In this document: positions 15,077 through 18,355 of the stretch, in pieces
Layout of the letters: every line of letters starts with the position of its first letter
How positions within the stretch are numbered: position 1 is the first letter of the stretch
Assembly: GCA_017963165.1 (NCBI GenBank)
Contig: JAGCTZ010000191.1
Location: forward strand, 1 to 18,355
DNA: 18,355 nucleotides
DNA from: Treponema sp.
GTDB lineage: Bacteria; Spirochaetota; Spirochaetia; Treponematales; Treponemataceae
Direction: 5' to 3'
Notes under the pieces: generated by a model
Told to the model about the DNA's origin: nothing
Seen by the model: only the letters and a program-made list of their open reading frames with translations
Database searches by the model: none
Translations under genes and position numbers: made by a program

Positions 15077-16033
15077 ATGACAATCCAGCAGATACGCTAC
15101 ATCATCGGCGTAGCAGAAGCGGGGTCGTTCAACAAGGCCTCGGAGAAGCTTTTTATCTCGCAGCCGTCGCTTACGAGCAGCGTGCACGATGCGGAATATG
15201 AGCTTGGTTTTCAGATTTTTCACAGAAGTGCACGCGGTGTTACAGTAACTGACCGCGGACAAGCCTTTATCAAAGACGCCCGGAATTTATATTCAAAATA
15301 CGAAGAACTTCTCAAAAAACATTGCGGGGCTGAAAAGAAGGTTTTCTCTGTTTCTACGCTTTATTATGCTTTTGCGCGCAAGGCTTTTGTAGAAATTGTA
15401 AAGAAATATTCAGCACAAGGCTATGATTTTGCCTTCTGCGAAAAAAAGGCTTCTGATGTAATTGAAGATGTAGCAAACGAAACCAGCACAATCGGCATAT
15501 TATATTTGAGCGATTCAAACCGCGAAGAAATCAGCAAAAGCCTTAAAGCTGACAAGCTGGAATTTCACCATCTGACCGAGTGCAATGCTTTCGTGTACCT
15601 TCATAAAAAGCATCCGCTCGCAAAAAAAGAAAGCATTTCTCTGAAAGAACTTCAAGAATACCGTTTTATAACTTTTGATACTGATGATGTTAAATCTTTT
15701 TTTTCTGATGAAGTAATTTCGCAGCACGGACTTGATAAGGCAATTACTGTGGCTGACCGCGCCACTGAATTAAATCTCATTGAACAGCTTAACGGCTATA
15801 CATTCCTTTCCGGCATTTATGGAGAAGACCCAGGCGCGTCTAATGGGTCAACAGATACAAGTGATTCAGGCGAAAACTTTGTTCTGATTCCGCTGCAGAA
15901 TCTTGATGAAAATATAAGCCACTGTTTTGAGCTTGGTTACATAACAAAAACTGGTCAGCGAATGAACGACATCAGCTTAACCTATATTGACGTGATCCGC
16001 CGTATTCTGCACATAGCAGGATTCACCTGCTGA
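15077..16033 (+). CDS. LysR-type transcriptional regulator
   Basis: A 318-residue regulator of normal family length. Residues 1-60 form the winged helix-turn-helix (MTIQQIRYIIGVAEAGSF, KASEKLFISQPSLTSSV, then FHRSARGVTVTDRG). An alpha-helical linker and a periplasmic-binding-protein-like effector domain from about residue 88 follow. The ATG at 15077 is preceded by AAGGAGG. A 41-bp palindrome lies just upstream, and asymmetric versions of its core stand before three transporter transcripts, each with the T-N11-A typical of the family. It therefore probably controls its own gene and those operons in response to a small metabolite, plausibly a sulfur-status signal such as O-acetylserine. The effector and the direction of control cannot be read from the sequence. 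The stop is 2 bases from the convergent tcdA stop. Confidence 0.93.
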   Translation: MTIQQIRYIIGVAEAGSFNKASEKLFISQPSLTSSVHDAEYELGFQIFHRSARGVTVTDRGQAFIKDARNLYSKYEELLKKHCGAEKKVFSVSTLYYAFARKAFVEIVKKYSAQGYDFAFCEKKASDVIEDVANETSTIGILYLSDSNREEISKSLKADKLEFHHLTECNAFVYLHKKHPLAKKESISLKELQEYRFITFDTDDVKSFFSDEVISQHGLDKAITVADRATELNLIEQLNGYTFLSGIYGEDPGASNGSTDTSDSGENFVLIPLQNLDENISHCFELGYITKTGQRMNDISLTYIDVIRRILHIAGFTC

Positions 16034-16035
16034 GT

Positions 16036-16821
16036 CTATTCCTTGAATAAGTCTGTTACATGAAACTGAGTCAAATCTTTTATGACTTCCGCTGCAATCA
16101 GCATGCCTGCTGTAGAAGGGACAAAGGCGTTGCTGCCGGGAACTTGGTTTCTGACTATACATTTGCGTTTTGTGCCGGGAGGACACACGCAGTTTACTTT
16201 GCAGCTTATATCCAAATCTTCGTCATGGGGCGGAATAACCTGTTCGGTTGAGAACACAACTTTAAGGCGTTTGATACGGCGCTTTTTTAGTTCGTTACGC
16301 ATAACGCGGGCAAGCGGACAAACCGAAGTTCTTGTGATGTCGGCAATTTTCAGCTTGGTCGGGTCAACCTTGTTGCCGGCACCCATACAGCTTATAACCG
16401 GCTTTTTAAGAGCCTTTGCGCGCGTTATAATTTCGAGTTTTCCGCTAACCGTATCAATGCAGTCAACAATATAATCGTATTGAGAAAAATCAAACTGATC
16501 TGCTGTGTCCGGCATGTAAAAGGTCTTCCACTTTGTGACCTTGCAGTCTGGGTTTATGTCGTGAATCCGCTCTTCTGCTACATCAACCTTGTCTTTTCCG
16601 ATTGTGGAATAAAGCGCGTAAAGCTGACGGTTCAGATTTGTAAGGCAGATTTTGTCATCATCAACAATATCAATTGCGCCAATTCCAGAACGCACAAGAG
16701 CTTCAACAGTGTAGCTTCCGACACCGCCAATTCCAAAAACAATAACTCTGGCATTGTAGAGCTTTTCCATGTTCTCTTTTCCAAAAGTGAGCCTTGTTCG
16801 TGCAAACTGATAAGTGTTCAT
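16036..16821 (-). CDS. tcdA: tRNA threonylcarbamoyladenosine dehydratase TcdA (E1-like)
   Basis: A 261-residue ThiF/E1-like enzyme, close to E. coli TcdA (CsdL) in length. It makes cyclic t6A at position 37 of ANN-decoding tRNAs by ATP-dependent dehydration. The nucleotide site is GIGGVGS (30-36), followed by IVDDDKICLTNLNRQ (52-66), the adenylation arginine motif of the E1 family. Conserved TcdA segments are SCMGAGNKVDPTKLKI, DITRTSVCPLARVMRNELKK and the C-terminal GSNAFVPSTAGMLIAAEVI. AGGA upstream supports the start. It reads toward lysR with a 2-base gap. It is a housekeeping gene, probably unrelated to the transport regulon apart from the known link of E. coli TcdA to the CsdA-CsdE sulfur-transfer pair. 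Confidence 0.93.
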   Translation of the reverse strand: MNTYQFARTRLTFGKENMEKLYNARVIVFGIGGVGSYTVEALVRSGIGAIDIVDDDKICLTNLNRQLYALYSTIGKDKVDVAEERIHDINPDCKVTKWKTFYMPDTADQFDFSQYDYIVDCIDTVSGKLEIITRAKALKKPVISCMGAGNKVDPTKLKIADITRTSVCPLARVMRNELKKRRIKRLKVVFSTEQVIPPHDEDLDISCKVNCVCPPGTKRKCIVRNQVPGSNAFVPSTAGMLIAAEVIKDLTQFHVTDLFKE

Positions 16822-16835
16822 AAAAATTGTCCTTT

Positions 16836-16863
16836 ATAATACGCCTATTAAAGCAGTATGCAA
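16836..16863 (-). promoter_or_regulatory. Candidate sigma-70 promoter of tcdA
   Basis: On the minus strand TTGCAT (-35, plus-strand 16858-16863) and TATTAT (-10, 16836-16841) are separated by 16 bases. The -10 lies 14 bases before the tcdA start codon, leaving a very short leader that holds AAAGGA. Confidence 0.5.
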
Positions 16864-16929
16864 TTATATGATATAACGGTTTTTATGAAAAGCATTTTGA
16901 GATTGGGCTTTAGAACTTTGCAATGCTGT

Positions 16930-17304
16930 TCAGTGCGGGCGTCTGTATATCAACTGGTTGTACCATAGCGGGCTTGACCCGCTGTCAGTATCAATCCATA
17001 ATGAAATTCCATATGGATCTCCTTTTATTTCATGCATTTTATTAGGAAATTCAAATTTAAATTTTTCTCCAATACAAAATATTGATGAAGAAATAGAAAA
17101 ATAATCATTTTCAAAATCGATTTCATTTTCATCAAACTTTCGTTCTGCAGTATTTCCATATTGGTCAATTTTAAAATACTCAGCATTGTGATCAATTATG
17201 TGAACCCAAGAAAAAAGCAATGCAACTGATGGAGCACCACAAGAAGTGAAAAGGAAAATAATATAAATGTAGAGACTGAATATTATTAATTTATTTTTTT
17301 TCAT
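16930..17304 (-). CDS. Small hypothetical lipoprotein
   Basis: A 124-residue protein. The N-terminus MKKNKLIIFSLYIYIIFLFT has lysines and a strong hydrophobic core, followed by SCGAPS, a good spirochaete lipobox with Cys22 as the acylated residue. The mature part is acidic (HIIDHNAEYFKIDQYG, DENEIDFENDYFSISSS) and ends in WIDTDSGSSPLWYNQLIYRR; I recognise no domain. GGAGG lies 3 bases before the ATG. Its base composition is more AT-rich than that of the neighbouring genes, which fits a lineage-specific or recently acquired gene. It looks monocistronic, divergent from the permease at 17564. Function unknown. Confidence 0.65.
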   Translation of the reverse strand: MKKNKLIIFSLYIYIIFLFTSCGAPSVALLFSWVHIIDHNAEYFKIDQYGNTAERKFDENEIDFENDYFSISSSIFCIGEKFKFEFPNKMHEIKGDPYGISLWIDTDSGSSPLWYNQLIYRRPH

Positions 17305-17413
17305 TTTCCTCCAACAGTGCCTCAGTGTAGGCGTTCACATAACATAAGCTTATACCTACAAAATAACACACATTTTTCTAAAAAGCTATTCTGAGTGAGC
17401 TATAGATATAATC

Positions 17414-17446
17414 TATAACAATAATAGGAAACAAGTATTATTCAAA
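17414..17446 (+). promoter_or_regulatory. Distal element of the second permease promoter
   Basis: TATAACAAT opens a 33-base stretch that starts exactly 48 bases before the proximal TATAAC at 17462. It matches the sequence in front of the nitrogenase-like pair (2322-2354) at 25 of 33 positions, including AAGTATTA and TCAA. TATTCA (17439-17444), 17 bases before the -10, would be the -35. Confidence 0.45.
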
Positions 17447-17461
17447 CAGCCGTATTTTCTA

Positions 17462-17488
17462 TATAACATACTATGTTAGTAGGTATTG
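17462..17488 (+). promoter_or_regulatory. LysR-type operator, site D, before the second permease gene
   Basis: TATAACATA-N9-TAGGTATTG keeps the full left half, the spacing, the T-N11-A box and the TAGGTA of the right half seen at sites A, B and C. The flanking TTAGTAGG also matches the AGTAGG of sites A and B. The leader from here to the gene is about 75 bases. Confidence 0.6.
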
Positions 17489-17563
17489 TAAAGGCTAAAC
17501 CTTAACAGCCATTCGGAGAGAGTTTATTTATTATAAAAGCCGGGAATTCATAAGAGGTATGTA

Positions 17564-18355
17564 ATGAGCCGACAAATTGTTTCAATATTAAAAAGATTTT
17601 TCCCCGCACTTGGGGTACTTCTCGCATTTTTAGTACAGATTGCACTACCGGACAGCCCGGCGCATCCGGCATCAAAGCATCATTATTATGAAGGACTGCT
17701 GCTTATTCTGCTTGGTATTGCACTGGTGTTTTTTGTTCTGTCTTTCTTTATTAAAAAAATCCGCGAAGGACTGACCGACAAAGGCCCGTTTTTGCTTGGA
17801 GCGGCAGGTCTTGTAATTGCTATAAATCTTGTAACTGCAAAATTTGCACTGCTACCGGTTATCTTTTTTCCGAGCTACAACAACATTCTTGCAGTTTTTA
17901 TTGAGCAGACTGCGCTTCTGGGCAAATGTATCTGGTATTCGTTCAGGCTTTTGATTCTGGGCGTTTTCTGGGGAGTATTGTTCGGCTTTATTACGGGCGT
18001 GTGCCTCGGTTTTAGCCGCCGCGTCTATTATTGGATTAATCCATACATCAAGCTGATTGGTCCGATTCCGGCGACTGCATGGATTCCGCTTGTGCTTACC
18101 ACGTTCCCGACACCGTTCGGCGCGAGCGTCTTTATCATTGCGCTTGCGGTGTGGTTTCCGGTTCAGCTTATGACAAGTTCCGGCATTCAGAACACAAGCA
18201 AGGTTTATTTTGAAGTTGGCCGCACGCTTGGTGCAGGCACATTTTTTCAGGTCTTTAAGATTGCAGTTCCGGCGGCACTGCCGAACATTTTTCAGGGAAT
18301 GTTCAACGGAATTTGTGCGGCGTTCATCGCGCTGATGACAGCCGAAATGTTCGGT
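17564..18355 (+). CDS. ABC transporter permease, SsuC/TauC-like, 3' end outside the window
   Basis: The frame opened by the ATG at 17564 stays open to the right edge, giving 264 residues. AAGAGG (17552-17557) lies 6 bases upstream. The first 100 residues hold about three membrane helices (FFPALGVLLAFLVQIALP; GLLLILLGIALVFFVLSFFI; FLLGAAGLVIAINLVTAKFA), a layout shared with the permease at 13924. The permease core follows: YSFRLLILGVFWGVLFGFIT, PYIKLIGPIPATAWIPLVLT, and the EAA loop YFEVGRTLGAGTFFQVFKIA with VPAALPNIFQGMF. It ends at LMTAEMFG, about 40 residues short of the family end. The operator at 17462 puts it in the same regulon. Its ATPase and binding protein should lie to the right. 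Confidence 0.88.
   Translation, partial: MSRQIVSILKRFFPALGVLLAFLVQIALPDSPAHPASKHHYYEGLLLILLGIALVFFVLSFFIKKIREGLTDKGPFLLGAAGLVIAINLVTAKFALLPVIFFPSYNNILAVFIEQTALLGKCIWYSFRLLILGVFWGVLFGFITGVCLGFSRRVYYWINPYIKLIGPIPATAWIPLVLTTFPTPFGASVFIIALAVWFPVQLMTSSGIQNTSKVYFEVGRTLGAGTFFQVFKIAVPAALPNIFQGMFNGICAAFIALMTAEMFG

Noticed and set aside
16862..16929. Weak AGCATT/AATGCT stem as a terminator for the minus-strand lipoprotein gene
   Set aside because: Long loop, only six pairs and a poor T-run.
16885..16968. 27-codon plus-strand frame overlapping the end of the small lipoprotein gene
   Set aside because: No ribosome site, no recognisable composition, and it overlaps a better supported gene.
17338..17360. 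ATAACATAAGCTTATACCTA upstream of the small lipoprotein as a further operator
   Set aside because: The half-sites are in the wrong relative orientation and spacing for the T-N11-A element; only one half resembles the consensus.

Overview
The window looks like chromosome from a host-associated Treponema (Spirochaetota). This is inference from protein style, moderately AT-rich codon use, relaxed lipoprotein signals and gene combination; no rRNA or other species marker is present. I see no tRNA, rRNA, CRISPR array, insertion sequence or phage gene. Every gene-free stretch is shorter than 300 bases, and each is described where it holds something.

Layout. (1) 1-5151, a nitrogenase-like region: the 3' end of a NifD-like gene, a two-hairpin intergenic repeat, a divergent cysteine synthase, a small TatD-associated radical SAM protein, a terminator, then a complete NifD-like/NifK-like pair closed by a strong terminator. 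By hand alignment the pair keeps all six P-cluster cysteines, and its D-like subunit keeps both active-site cofactor ligands (Cys and His). The partial gene upstream has Val where the His should be. (2) 5347-9621: an amino-acid ABC importer (binding protein, two permeases, ATPase; same gene order as cystine importers) coupled to a MATE efflux protein. (3) 9823-14865: a tightly coupled operon of a sulfonate/nitrate-type binding lipoprotein, a GldA-type metal dehydrogenase, a HisC-type aminotransferase, an ATPase and a permease. (4) 15077-16033: a LysR-type regulator, convergent with tcdA (tRNA t6A dehydratase, minus strand), then a small lipoprotein gene (minus strand). (5) 17564 to the right edge: the start of a second sulfonate-type permease.

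How it fits together. Four intergenic regions carry the same 27-bp element, TATAAC(A/C)TA-N9-TAGGT(A/T)(A/T)T, with a T-N11-A LysR box at its centre. It lies before the amino-acid importer, before the dehydrogenase/aminotransferase operon, before the second permease and before lysR itself, where it sits in a perfect 16-bp-arm palindrome. At the three transporter promoters a related AT-rich element lies exactly 48 bp upstream, and a sequence resembling that upstream element also precedes the NifD-like/NifK-like pair. The simplest reading is a LysR-controlled regulon for scavenging a small organic nutrient, most likely organic sulfur. In that model ABC systems import the compounds, a nitrogenase-like reductase cleaves a C-S bond (as methylthio-alkane reductase does), cysteine synthase fixes the released sulfur, and the dehydrogenase plus aminotransferase turn an imported 2-hydroxy acid into an amino acid. 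The elements are visible in the sequence; the substrates and the sulfur role are inference.
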